Positions 42,906 through 51,675 of a stretch of 64,000 bases of DNA are shown here, piece by piece. Each line of letters begins with the position of its first letter. Within the stretch, counting starts at the first letter, position 1. The translations under genes were made by a program, and so were the position numbers. The notes below the pieces were generated by a model that did no database searches, was not told where the DNA came from, and was given only the letters and a program-made list of their open reading frames with translations. The DNA is taken from the NCBI RefSeq assembly GCF_013032005.1, contig NZ_WQBE01000001.1:1096811-1160810 (forward strand). Reading direction: 5' to 3'. This DNA is from Ruegeria atlantica. GTDB lineage: Bacteria > Pseudomonadota > Alphaproteobacteria > Rhodobacterales > Rhodobacteraceae.

Positions 42906-45099
42906 TTTCACTCTGACCAAAGACGCGGACGGCGTCGCCTTCATTACCTGGGACGCTCAGGGCAAATCCATGAACGTCATGACCCGCGAGGCATTCGAAC
43001 TGGTCAGCGCGCTGGTCGATCAGGCGCTGGAAGATGATGAGGTCAAAGGCGTCGTTATCACAAGCGGCAAGGAAGGCTCATTTGCCGGCGGCATGGACCT
43101 GAGCACGTTGGCCACCATCCGTGAGGAAGCAGGCGATGAACCGGCGCAAGCCTTGTTCGACTTTGTCATGGGCGGCCACCACATCCTGCGCAAGCTGGAA
43201 CTGGCGGGCATGGACCCCAAGACGAAAAAGGGCGGCAAACCCGTAGTCTGCGCCATCAACGGCACCTGTGCCGGGATCGGGACCGAGATTGCGCTGGCCT
43301 GTCACCACCGCGTTATGACCAGCAACCCCAAGGCCAAGATCGGCCTGCCCGAGATTCTGCTGGGCATCTTCCCCGGCGGCGGCGGCACCACGCGCTTTAG
43401 CCGCATGGTTGGCGCGATGGCGTCGGCCCCTGTCCTGCTGGAAGGCAAGATGATGGACCCGGCCAAAGCCAAGGGCGCGCAGTTGATCGACGCCGTGGCT
43501 GACGATCCGGTAGCTGCCGCAAAAGAGTGGGTTTTGAACGCAAAAGACGCCGATCTGGTAAAGCCGTGGGATGCCAAGGGTTACAAGATGCCCGGCGGTG
43601 CGCCCTATCACCCTGCCGGGTTCATGACCTTTGTTGGTGCCAACGCCATGGTGAACGGCAAGACTCAGGGTGCTTTCCCGGCAGCCAAAGCATTGCTGAG
43701 TTCGATCTACGAAGGTGCACTGGTCGATTTCGACACCGCCCTGCGGATCGAGGCGCGGTGGTTTACCTCGATCCTGATGAACCCGTCATCGTCGGCAATG
43801 ATCCGGTCGCTGTTCCTGAACAAAGAGGCATTGGAGAAAGGCGCGGTGCGTCCCAAGGATGTGCCCGATCAGCGCGTCAAAAAAGTCGGTGTTCTGGGCG
43901 CTGGTATGATGGGGGCTGGTATCGCACTGGTCAGCGCTCAGGCAGGTATGGAAGTGGTTCTGGTCGACCGCGATCAGGAAGCCGCTGACAAGGGCAAGGC
44001 CTATACCGAGAGCTATCTGGACAAGGGTATGAAGCGCGGCAAGATCACAGCTGAAAAGAAAGAGGCCATGCTGGATCGCATCACCGCGACCCCGGATCTT
44101 GATCACCTGAAGGGCTGCGATCTGATCATCGAAGCTGTCTTCGAAGACCCGGGCGTGAAGGCCGAGATGACCCAGAAGGTCGAGGCGATCATCCCCGAGG
44201 ATTGCATCTTTGCCTCGAACACATCGACCCTTCCGATCACCGATCTGGCCAAAGCATCCTCGCGGCCTGAACAGTTCATCGGTATTCACTTCTTCTCACC
44301 GGTCGAGAAGATGTTCCTGGTCGAAATCATCAAGGGCAAGGAAACCGGGGATCGCGCGGTGGCCAAGGCGCTGGATTATGTACGTCAGATCAAGAAGACG
44401 CCGATCGTGGTCAACGATGCGCGCTTCTTCTATGCCAACCGGTGCATCATTCCCTACATCAACGAAGGGGTTCGGATGATCGCTGAGGGTGTAAACCCTG
44501 TGCTGATCGACAATGCCGCACGTCAGTTGGGCTTCCCGGTGGGGCCAATCCAGCTGACCGATGAGACCTCGATCGATCTGGGGGCCAAGATTGCCCGCGC
44601 GACCAAGGCGGCGATGGGCGATGCCTACCCGGAAAGCCCCTCGGACGATCTGATCTTCTGGATGGAAGAACAGGGTCGTCTGGGTCGCAAGGCAAATGCA
44701 GGCTTCTTCGACTATGACGACAAGGGTAAGCGCGTCGAATACTGGAAAGGCTTGCAAGAGAAATACCCGCATGCCGAGGATCAGCCTGACCTGATCGAAG
44801 TGCAGGAACGTCTGATGTTCGCACAGGTTCTGGAAGCGGTCCGCGCGCTGGAAGAAGGCGTTCTGGAAGACATTCGCGAAGGTGACGTGGGTGCGATACT
44901 TGGTTGGGGCTTTGCGCCTTGGTCGGGTGGTCCGCTCAGCTGGTTGGACATCATCGGCACGCCGTACGCGGCCGAGCGCTGTGATCAGTTGGCCGAGGCC
45001 TATGGCGAACGTTTCGCCTGCCCACCGCTGCTGCGTGAGATGGCTGAGAAAGGCCAATCCTTCTACGGCCGCTTCAACCCCGAAGCAAAAGCCGCCTAA
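42898..45099 (+). CDS. fadJ: Enoyl-CoA hydratase / 3-hydroxyacyl-CoA dehydrogenase fusion
   Basis: A 733-residue multifunctional enzyme. Residues 1 to about 200 are an enoyl-CoA hydratase (VVITSGKEGSFAGGMDLS, VCAINGTCAGIGTEIALACHHRV, IGLPEILLGIFPGGGGT with the catalytic Glu). From about residue 325 comes the NAD-binding KKVGVLGAGMMGAGIA, IIEAVFEDPGVK, FIGIHFFSPVEKM with the catalytic His, and then the helical C-terminal domain. It performs hydration and dehydrogenation in beta-oxidation. ATG 42898 has TTGGAG at 42886-42891, seven bases before; an in-frame TTG at 42886 is less good. It is the last gene of the operon, closed by the terminator at 45105. Confidence 0.92.
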   Translation: MTDFTLTKDADGVAFITWDAQGKSMNVMTREAFELVSALVDQALEDDEVKGVVITSGKEGSFAGGMDLSTLATIREEAGDEPAQALFDFVMGGHHILRKLELAGMDPKTKKGGKPVVCAINGTCAGIGTEIALACHHRVMTSNPKAKIGLPEILLGIFPGGGGTTRFSRMVGAMASAPVLLEGKMMDPAKAKGAQLIDAVADDPVAAAKEWVLNAKDADLVKPWDAKGYKMPGGAPYHPAGFMTFVGANAMVNGKTQGAFPAAKALLSSIYEGALVDFDTALRIEARWFTSILMNPSSSAMIRSLFLNKEALEKGAVRPKDVPDQRVKKVGVLGAGMMGAGIALVSAQAGMEVVLVDRDQEAADKGKAYTESYLDKGMKRGKITAEKKEAMLDRITATPDLDHLKGCDLIIEAVFEDPGVKAEMTQKVEAIIPEDCIFASNTSTLPITDLAKASSRPEQFIGIHFFSPVEKMFLVEIIKGKETGDRAVAKALDYVRQIKKTPIVVNDARFFYANRCIIPYINEGVRMIAEGVNPVLIDNAARQLGFPVGPIQLTDETSIDLGAKIARATKAAMGDAYPESPSDDLIFWMEEQGRLGRKANAGFFDYDDKGKRVEYWKGLQEKYPHAEDQPDLIEVQERLMFAQVLEAVRALEEGVLEDIREGDVGAILGWGFAPWSGGPLSWLDIIGTPYAAERCDQLAEAYGERFACPPLLREMAEKGQSFYGRFNPEAKAA

Positions 45100-45104
45100 A
45101 GAAA

Positions 45105-45136
45105 AACGCTGGCGCATGCCCCCATGCGCCAGCGTT
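45105..45136. terminator. Long stem-loop between fadJ and Hint gene
   Basis: AACGCTGGCGCATG (45105-45118) and CATGCGCCAGCGTT (45123-45136) form a perfect 14-bp stem with a CCCC loop, with A-rich DNA upstream and ACTTTG downstream. It lies between the convergent genes and most likely ends both transcripts. Confidence 0.85.
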
Positions 45137-45165
45137 ACTTTGCAGTCTCAGATACAGCTTCCCAG

Positions 45166-45948
45166 TCAGATCATCATGACGGGCCGTCCCGGGCGCCCAG
45201 GACGACGTGCGCCTCTGGCCGGTCTGGTCGGTACAATCGGGTGATCAAAAATCGGTGCAGGCAGCGAGCCCAGTGAATTGGCCAGAACGGCAATATCGCG
45301 GCGTCTTCCGGTCAGATAGATCAAATCCGCAGCGGCCTCGGCCGAGACAACCTTATATGACGCCCTACCAGGGACATTACGTGATCCAAAACGCCCCGAG
45401 GGGCAGAAGGCCCGGAAGCCGCCCTCGATATAGATCACCTCATCCTGATCGAAGAACAGGGTGCTGATATCGAAACAGGACGCAGGCACATTCGAAGTGA
45501 TGCGAAACATGCCGCTCAGCAACCTTGCCGAAACAACAGGCAGGCTGACCGGCAGCGCGATCGGATCATGGTCCAGCTTGGTGTTATCCAACGCCACGCC
45601 CTGTTCCGGCATCAGCCAGACCGGCCGACCATTATAGGCCGCATGTGAAGGTATGCGCACCGGCATGCTATCAGCATTGGTTTCATCGGGCGGCACCGTA
45701 ATGCAATCCGTCGCAACGCGATTTATCGCCTTGAAACCATTGTCCAATGTACGAATGAGGTCGCCAACCTGAAGCTCTTCTACCAGCTTCCATCCACCTT
45801 TGGTTGCAACCTTGGTTCCATGTACCAGACCGCCCCGGCGTGCGTTCAACGCGGCCTGCGGTTCAGCGGTGCCCTGGTACTCAGAACGCTCTGCAAAATC
45901 AATGACACTCTCTACTTTCAACAAGAACCGAACCCACTCTTTACTCAC
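45166..45948 (-). CDS. Hint-domain (Hint_2-like) protein lacking the catalytic Cys
   Basis: A 260-residue protein. A Hint fold runs from about residue 39 to 200: GTKVATKGGWKLVEELQVGDLIRTLDNG, then PVRIPSHAAYNGRPVWLMPEQGVAL, and CFDISTLFFDQDEVIYIEGGFRAFCPSG. In ordinary Hint domains a Cys opens the block at CFxxGT; here the aligned residue is Gly in GGLVHGT, so self-cleavage is improbable. The C-terminus is a strange basic repeat, RPARGARRPGRPGRP, before MMI. Hint_2 proteins are numerous in Rhodobacterales, often with calcium-binding repeat exoproteins. No partner gene is nearby. GTG or ATG starts downstream are possible, but ATG 45948 is the natural one. Confidence 0.75.
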   Translation of the reverse strand: MSKEWVRFLLKVESVIDFAERSEYQGTAEPQAALNARRGGLVHGTKVATKGGWKLVEELQVGDLIRTLDNGFKAINRVATDCITVPPDETNADSMPVRIPSHAAYNGRPVWLMPEQGVALDNTKLDHDPIALPVSLPVVSARLLSGMFRITSNVPASCFDISTLFFDQDEVIYIEGGFRAFCPSGRFGSRNVPGRASYKVVSAEAAADLIYLTGRRRDIAVLANSLGSLPAPIFDHPIVPTRPARGARRPGRPGRPVMMI

Positions 45949-46097
45949 TACAACTACGTTCGATGATTAACACAGGATTAAGTAGGATGACTTATTTTTG
46001 ACATATTACGGCCAGATTTGGGCCAATTCGGGGTCGATAAACGACCTACACCCAAACAACACCGCGAAAATTAATAAAATTGGGCTCGAATTGGAAA

Positions 46098-46760
46098 CTA
46101 TGCGCGGTCAATCGCATCAAATGCATAGCCGAATCTAGCGATGTCTTCAGCACAGGCCTCGGCCACAGCATTGGCGGTCTGATCCGAATAATACTCGCGG
46201 TAATCTTCCAATCGCTCGGATCGATTGAGCCTGGGTAAGCTTAGGTGAAAACCCAAATGGTCGAACAATGGGGCCGCATCCTGATCGAAGTATTCCAGCC
46301 GAATGTAGAACCGGCATTGTTCGACTCCATCCGCACGGGTCATATAGTGCCGCGCCGGGTTCCGTCGGAATGACTGTGTCGTATCGGGGTGCAATACAAA
46401 CTGGTCAAAAGTCAAAGCCTTTGCCAGCGAAACCGCCGGGTGGTCAAAGCCTTGCACGCGCAGCCAGTGAAAATAGCTGACGATCCGATCCCACGGGTTG
46501 CGCACCATGGTGAAAGCGGTCAGAGCCTGCAATTCAGGGATCGACAGAACTCCGTCAATATCGGTCAGGGTCGAGTGTTTCCATAACCGTCCCCTGCCCT
46601 TCAGCGCCTTGGCCCGATTGCGGCGCCTCACAGCTTTGGGAGTATCCCCAATCAGGATGTCATCCTTCATCGCCCGTGCTTCCAGCGCGTGCGCCAAAGA
46701 CGTGCCGCCGGTTTTGGGAATATGAACGAACACATAGCCGCGCCCAGGCGAGATGATCAC
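46098..46760 (-). CDS. Sulfotransferase family 2 protein
   Basis: A 220-residue protein. The start GYVFVHIPKTGGTSLAHAL is the PAPS 5'-phosphosulfate loop of the sulfotransferase-2 family (HIPKTGG). FTMVRNPWDRIVSYFHWL is the 3'-phosphate-binding Arg segment. It probably moves sulfate to a cell-surface sugar; the acceptor is unknown. Its ATG overlaps the stop of the EamA transporter (46757-46760), so they share a message. The 149 bp that follow it on the minus-strand side, between 45949 and 46097, are AT-rich, without a gene. Confidence 0.88.
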   Translation of the reverse strand: MIISPGRGYVFVHIPKTGGTSLAHALEARAMKDDILIGDTPKAVRRRNRAKALKGRGRLWKHSTLTDIDGVLSIPELQALTAFTMVRNPWDRIVSYFHWLRVQGFDHPAVSLAKALTFDQFVLHPDTTQSFRRNPARHYMTRADGVEQCRFYIRLEYFDQDAAPLFDHLGFHLSLPRLNRSERLEDYREYYSDQTANAVAEACAEDIARFGYAFDAIDRA

Positions 46761-47683
46761 GCCGCCTCTCCCAGCGCGGCCGCGCGCTTTGAGCGCCAGC
46801 CCAGCAACGCACCCGCTGCCGCGATCAAGCCAATCCCCAAAATTTGCATGACACCAATCGTCTGACTCAGTGCCACCCAGGCGAATAGCGGGCCGAAAAT
46901 CATCACCGAATATTCGAACACAGCTACATAAGAGGTCTCACCGATCTGATAGGATTTGATCAACATGAAGACTGCAATGGTTGAGCCGACCGCCTGTATG
47001 ACGACCCAGATCAACGCGGGTTGCATCTGCCAGACCATACCGCGCGTCACGAACCCGTCGGGGAAGGAATGTGGCACGAACGAGAACACAGCCAACCCAA
47101 TCGCCCCAGCAAGCCCAAGCGTGATAATCATGGCCGCCAACAGGGCGACTGTGCTTTCCTGTGCGCAGTGGCTGCGTGTGACGAGGGAACTGAGGGCATA
47201 AAATAACCCTCCTGCCACTGGTAGCAGCGTCTTGGCGTCAAACTCATAAGGGTTGAGTTGCAATACGCACAAGGTCCCCGAGAACCCGATTACAACTGCC
47301 AGAATGCGCCAGGGGCCGATCCTCTGCCCCATTGCCAGTGCCGAGATCAACATCACAAAAATCGGGGATGTGAACAGGCCCGCCAGTGCCTGCGCAATCG
47401 GCATCAGCGCCAGTGAGGCAAAATAGAACAGCAAAGCCAGTGTAATCAGCACACTGCGCAGAATAACTGGCCCCAAACGCCGCGGGCGCAAGCTGCCCAT
47501 TCCCAACAAAGACAGGACGACGATCAGAGGCAGCATCATCAGGGCGCGGATCAGGTGGAACTGCCACAGGCCGATCGTTTCGGCCAATAAGATCACCACG
47601 TTGTCGATGACCCCAAGGATCGCCATGGCGCTGACCATCAGGACCGAGGCCAATATCGGTGAGGTCTGAGTATCTGCCTGCAT
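46757..47683 (-). CDS. DMT-family transporter (EamA)
   Basis: A 308-residue protein with ten hydrophobic helices in two EamA repeats: SPILASVLMVSAMAILGVIDNVVILLAE, LITLALLFYFASLALMPIAQALAGLFTSPIFVML, and the second half QIGETSYVAVFEYSVMIFGPLFAWV. These carriers move small metabolites; substrate unknown. ATG 47683 is chosen because GGGG lies upstream and it starts just before the first helix. A GTG at 47716 in the same frame would add 11 residues. It overlaps the sulfotransferase gene and is divergent from the M48-like gene. Confidence 0.86.
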   Translation of the reverse strand: MQADTQTSPILASVLMVSAMAILGVIDNVVILLAETIGLWQFHLIRALMMLPLIVVLSLLGMGSLRPRRLGPVILRSVLITLALLFYFASLALMPIAQALAGLFTSPIFVMLISALAMGQRIGPWRILAVVIGFSGTLCVLQLNPYEFDAKTLLPVAGGLFYALSSLVTRSHCAQESTVALLAAMIITLGLAGAIGLAVFSFVPHSFPDGFVTRGMVWQMQPALIWVVIQAVGSTIAVFMLIKSYQIGETSYVAVFEYSVMIFGPLFAWVALSQTIGVMQILGIGLIAAAGALLGWRSKRAAALGEAA

Positions 47684-47833
47684 TTTGCACCCCAGTAGCA
47701 AAGTGGTGCGTGACACTCTGATCTGCCGCGCGTCGCGATATACAGCACAATTACAAATCGGCGCGCAACAGGTTTGCGCCTTTGGATTTTACCATGCTAA
47801 GCTGAAACAAAATAAGTACGAGCATTCCTCACC

Positions 47834-48850
47834 TTGAAGACAGCACTTAAACAGTACCAGCGGATCGAAGCGACCGGTCTGTGGCGTCCCTCGCCCGATG
47901 TGCAGCGGCGCGAGGTGGTGGTGTCGATTGGTGAGGCCACGCTGACGATCTCGGACTTCAACGAACAGGCGCTGACTCATTGGTCCCTGGCCGCGTTGGT
48001 GCGCCAGAATCCCGGCGATTTTCCGGCCCTGTTCAACCCCGACGGTGACCCGGACGAAACGCTGGAGCTGGAGGAAACTGAGACCACGATGATCGAGGCC
48101 ATCGACCGCCTGCAGCGCGCCATCGACCGGGCGCGACCGCATCCCGGCCGGTTGCGTTGGCTCAGTGTTGCGGGTGTGGTGGCCGCCGTTGCCGCGCTGT
48201 TGCTGCTGTGGATGCCGGCTGCGCTGCAAAACCATGTCGTCTCGGTTGTGCCTGACATCAAACGCGCGGATATCGGGAATACCATCCTGCAGCGGATCGA
48301 GCGGGTCTCGGGGCGGGCCTGTACGTCCGAAGATGCGCAGGCAGCGCTTGATCAGTTGGCCGCGCGCACCGGCGTTCGGAAAATCGTCATTCTGCCCGCA
48401 GGCGTGCAGACAAGCCTTAGTCTGCCGGGTGGGATCGTTTTGCTGAACCGGGCGCTGGTCGAAGATCACGAGGACCCATCGGTCGCAGCTGGCTACGTCA
48501 TCGCCGAACGTGCCCGCACGCAGGCGCAGGACCCGTTGGATGATCTGCTGGACCGCACCGGCGCCACAACGGCTTTCCGTTTGTTGACGACCGGAGAGCT
48601 GACGCCGGCGAATATCGACGCTTACACCGAACAGGTTCTGTCCGAACCGCGCCCGTCTCTGCCCGAGGATGATCTGTTAGAAGTGTTCGCCCAGGCCGCG
48701 CTACCGTCGACACCATACGCCTATGCCGTGGATGTCACGGGTGAGACGGTTCTGGGCCTGATCGAGGCCGACCCGATGGCGGGCCGCCCCTTGCAACAGG
48801 TACTGCCGGACCGCGATTGGGTCCGGTTGCAAAATATCTGCGGCGAATAG
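47834..48850 (+). CDS. Membrane-anchored protein resembling an inactive M48 peptidase
   Basis: A 338-residue protein. Residues 1-105 are soluble and acidic, with KQYQRIEATGLWRP at the start and LELEETETT later. One helix (WLSVAGVVAAVAALLLLWMPAAL, about 112-134) follows, then a domain with SLPGGIVLLNRALVEDHEDPSVAAGYVIAERARTQ. This last stretch follows the M48 peptidase pattern (PGG-IxV-xxLL...AAVxxHE), but the HExxH zinc motif is IAERAR. So it looks like a pseudo-peptidase. Other domains are not recognised. It starts with TTG at 47834; no ATG is near. Its stop is one base from the convergent upp gene. The family assignment is my inference from the pattern. Confidence 0.7.
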   Translation: MKTALKQYQRIEATGLWRPSPDVQRREVVVSIGEATLTISDFNEQALTHWSLAALVRQNPGDFPALFNPDGDPDETLELEETETTMIEAIDRLQRAIDRARPHPGRLRWLSVAGVVAAVAALLLLWMPAALQNHVVSVVPDIKRADIGNTILQRIERVSGRACTSEDAQAALDQLAARTGVRKIVILPAGVQTSLSLPGGIVLLNRALVEDHEDPSVAAGYVIAERARTQAQDPLDDLLDRTGATTAFRLLTTGELTPANIDAYTEQVLSEPRPSLPEDDLLEVFAQAALPSTPYAYAVDVTGETVLGLIEADPMAGRPLQQVLPDRDWVRLQNICGE

Positions 48851-48851
48851 C

Positions 48852-49484
48852 TTACTTGGTGCCAAACATCCGGTCACCCGCATCGCCGAGACCAGGCATG
48901 ATATAGCCTTTTGAATTCAATTCCCGATCCAATGCCGCGGTGACGATTTTGACATCCGGGTGGGCTTCTTTCATGCGCTCCACGCCTTCGGGTGCGGCCA
49001 GCAGGCACAAAAACCGGATATCGGTGGCCCCGGCCTCTTTCAGCAAATCAATCGCTGCGGCCGAGCTGTTGCCGGTAGCCAGCATCGGGTCAACGGCGAT
49101 GACCAGACGGTCCTTCAGCCCTTCGGGGGCTTTGAAGTAGTACTGTACCGGTTTCAGCGTTTCCTCATCCCGGTAGAGACCAACAAATCCAACGCGGGCC
49201 GAGGGAATCAATTCCAACACCCCGTCCAGCATCCCGTTCCCGGCGCGCAGGATCGACACCAGCGCCAGTTTCTTGCCGGCCAGAATGGGAGCGTCCATCT
49301 CCTCCATCGGGGTTTCGATGTGGCGTGTGGTCAACTTCAGCTCGCGCGTGACCTCATAGGCCAGCAGCAATGTGATCTCACGCAGCAATTGGCGGAACAC
49401 GGCAGTGGACGTGCCCTTGTCCCGCATGAGCGTCAGTTTGTGCTGCACCAGCGGGTGGTCAACGACGGTCAGGTGTTCGCTCAT
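48852..49484 (-). CDS. upp: Uracil phosphoribosyltransferase
   Basis: A 210-residue enzyme making UMP from uracil and PRPP. It starts [30 protein letters not shown], and has the Upp motifs [26 protein letters not shown] (PRPP loop), and [17 protein letters not shown] at the C-terminus. It is the last gene of the salvage operon; its start overlaps the add stop by four bases. It lets the cell use uracil set free by the nucleoside-breaking enzymes upstream. Confidence 0.95.
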   Translation of the reverse strand: MSEHLTVVDHPLVQHKLTLMRDKGTSTAVFRQLLREITLLLAYEVTRELKLTTRHIETPMEEMDAPILAGKKLALVSILRAGNGMLDGVLELIPSARVGFVGLYRDEETLKPVQYYFKAPEGLKDRLVIAVDPMLATGNSSAAAIDLLKEAGATDIRFLCLLAAPEGVERMKEAHPDVKIVTAALDRELNSKGYIMPGLGDAGDRMFGTK

Positions 49485-50467
49485 GATCTCTCCAGTCTTT
49501 TCTTGACCCGCGCGCGGGTGTCATCATCGCAAAAGGCAGCCGCAAGGGCCGTGTCGTTCAGGGCGGCAAAGTCCTCGGCCTCCCAACCGAAGGCTTTGCC
49601 CAGCATCTCATATTCACGCCGCATGGTGGTATGAAAAAACGGCGGGTCATCGGTGGAAACGGTGACTTTGACGCCTGCATCGCGCAGTTTCGCAATCGGG
49701 TGGACGTCGAAATTGGGAAACAAGCCCAGAACCACATTTGATCCGGGGCAAACCTCGAGCGTGATTTCACGGTCGACCAGTTCGCGGATCAGGTCCGGGT
49801 CTTCGATAGCACGGACACCGTGACCGATCCGTTCCACCCCCAGATCGCGGATCGCATCGCGCACGCTTTTGGGGCCGCCGAACTCTCCGGCGTGGGTGGT
49901 CAGGCGCAACCCGGCCTCGCGCGCGCAGTCATAGGCCCATTTGTAATCGCTCTGCGTGCCAATAGACTCATTACCACCCATGCCGAAACCCGTAATCCAA
50001 TCTCCGGCGGTTTCTGCAGCGCAATGGGCGCTGATCTTGGCCTGCTCCGGCCCAAAATGGCGGACACAGGTAACGACGCCACGCAAGGTGATGTCGAACT
50101 TGCGCTCGGCCTCGTCCGCCGCGTCCTGAATAGCACTCAGGTAATCGCGCCAAGCATCCAAATCCCCGCCACCGCAGAAATCAGGACTCAGGAAGGTTTC
50201 GGAATACACTACACCATTTGCCGCACTTTCTTCGAGGATCGCGAGGGTGAGACGGCGGAAATCCTCGGGCGTTTTCAATACTTCGCAAGCGGCCTCATAG
50301 ACGCTGAGAAAATGGGCGAAATCGCGGAAGTCATAGCTACCGTCCGGCTTGAAAATTCCGCTCAGGTCAATGCGCTTTTCATGCGCCAACTGGCGGATAA
50401 AGGCGGGCGGGGCCGCGCCTTCGTGATGCAGGTGTAGCTCGATCTTTGGCAAGTCTGCGACGGTCAT
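49481..50467 (-). CDS. add: Adenosine deaminase
   Basis: A 328-residue zinc amidohydrolase. [14 protein letters not shown] at the N-terminus holds the first two metal His; the usual HLHLDG-type motif is HLHHEG here. Further ligands are in [19 protein letters not shown] and [11 protein letters not shown] with the catalytic Asp. The Phe/Asp triad of the deaminase family is in place; adenine deaminases and adenosine deaminases share these motifs, and the operon of nucleoside enzymes favours adenosine. ATG 50467 (MTVADLP) is used; the longer frame to 50620 runs inside deoB. It overlaps both neighbours by four bases. Confidence 0.9.
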   Translation of the reverse strand: MTVADLPKIELHLHHEGAAPPAFIRQLAHEKRIDLSGIFKPDGSYDFRDFAHFLSVYEAACEVLKTPEDFRRLTLAILEESAANGVVYSETFLSPDFCGGGDLDAWRDYLSAIQDAADEAERKFDITLRGVVTCVRHFGPEQAKISAHCAAETAGDWITGFGMGGNESIGTQSDYKWAYDCAREAGLRLTTHAGEFGGPKSVRDAIRDLGVERIGHGVRAIEDPDLIRELVDREITLEVCPGSNVVLGLFPNFDVHPIAKLRDAGVKVTVSTDDPPFFHTTMRREYEMLGKAFGWEAEDFAALNDTALAAAFCDDDTRARVKKRLERS

Positions 50468-51675
50468 AGAAAACTCTTCCCCGGCCCCTGTGCCGGAATA
50501 TTCAGGTGGTGTGCTATGCTGGCGGCGACGTCGGCGAAATTGATCGCACCAATCCGGCCTGCACCTTGCCCTGCGATCAGAACAGGCACTTGTTCGCGCG
50601 TGTGGTCCGTGCCGATCCAACTGGGATCGTTACCGTGATCAGCAGTCAGCAGCATCAGATCTCCGGGGCGCAGCTTTTGCAGGATCAAGCCGATTTCACG
50701 GTCGAACCATTCAAGCGCGCGGGCATACCCGCTGATGTCGCGACGGTGGCCGTAAAGGCTGTCGAACTCGACGAAATTGGCGAAGGTCAGGCTGCCCTCT
50801 TCGGCGTCATCAACCAGATCGGACAAATGCCCCATCAATTCGGCATCCGAGCCCTTACGTAAAGTGTCGATCCCCTGCATCGAGAAAATGTCACCTATCT
50901 TACCCACCGCATGCACGCGCCGACCGGCATCTTGTGCCCAGTTGGTCAGAACCGGCGCGGGTGGTAGGATGGCGAAATCCTTGCGGTTAGTGGTGCGGGT
51001 GAACCCGTCTTCTGGCGATCCGACGAAGGGTCGCGCGATAACGCGCCCAACTTTCATTTCGTGCAGACGTGGGGCCAACGCTTTACACATGCCTAACAAG
51101 CGGTCGAGACCAAAGCTTTCCTCATGCGCGGCGATCTGGAACACGCTGTCGGCTGAGGTGTAGCAGATAGGCCATCCGGTCCGCATATGCTCGGGCCCCA
51201 ATTCGGCAATGATGGCCGTACCCGAGGCGTGGCAATCACCCAGAATGCCGCCGGTTCCGGCGGCCTCGGCGGCGGCACGCGCTAAATCAGGCGGGAAGGA
51301 CGGCGTTTTATCCGGGAAATAGTACCAATCCCACGGCACCGGCAGCCCGGCCAGTTCCCAATGTCCCGAAGGCGTATCCTTGCCCGGTGAATGCTCGCGC
51401 GCGCAGCCCCATAGACCTGCGGGAGTGACCTGCAATCCGGGCGTTTCTGCGCCCGATGCCAGGCGTGTCGCGGCCCCCAAGCCCAGCGCATCCAGATTGG
51501 GCAGGTGCAATGGCCCTGTGCGACCGTCTTCTGCCCGTCCGTCAGCGCAGGCCTGAGCTATATGGGCCAGCGTGTTGGCCCCGGTATCGGGGGTTTCTCC
51601 GTTAAAAAAGCGGTCCGCATCCGGTGCACCGCCGATGCCCACCGAGTCCATCACCACCAGAAAGGCACGGGTCAC
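50464..51675 (-). CDS. deoB: Phosphopentomutase
   Basis: A 403-residue alkaline-phosphatase-fold mutase. It starts MTRAFLVVMDSVGIGGAPDA, then HSPGKDTPSGHWELAG with the catalytic Thr region, NFVEFDSLYGHRRD, and LTADHGNDPSWIGTDHTREQVPV with metal ligands. It converts (deoxy)ribose 1-phosphate to 5-phosphate so the sugar enters central metabolism. It overlaps deoA upstream and add downstream by four bases each. Length and motifs fit the family. Confidence 0.95.
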   Translation of the reverse strand: MTRAFLVVMDSVGIGGAPDADRFFNGETPDTGANTLAHIAQACADGRAEDGRTGPLHLPNLDALGLGAATRLASGAETPGLQVTPAGLWGCAREHSPGKDTPSGHWELAGLPVPWDWYYFPDKTPSFPPDLARAAAEAAGTGGILGDCHASGTAIIAELGPEHMRTGWPICYTSADSVFQIAAHEESFGLDRLLGMCKALAPRLHEMKVGRVIARPFVGSPEDGFTRTTNRKDFAILPPAPVLTNWAQDAGRRVHAVGKIGDIFSMQGIDTLRKGSDAELMGHLSDLVDDAEEGSLTFANFVEFDSLYGHRRDISGYARALEWFDREIGLILQKLRPGDLMLLTADHGNDPSWIGTDHTREQVPVLIAGQGAGRIGAINFADVAASIAHHLNIPAQGPGKSFL

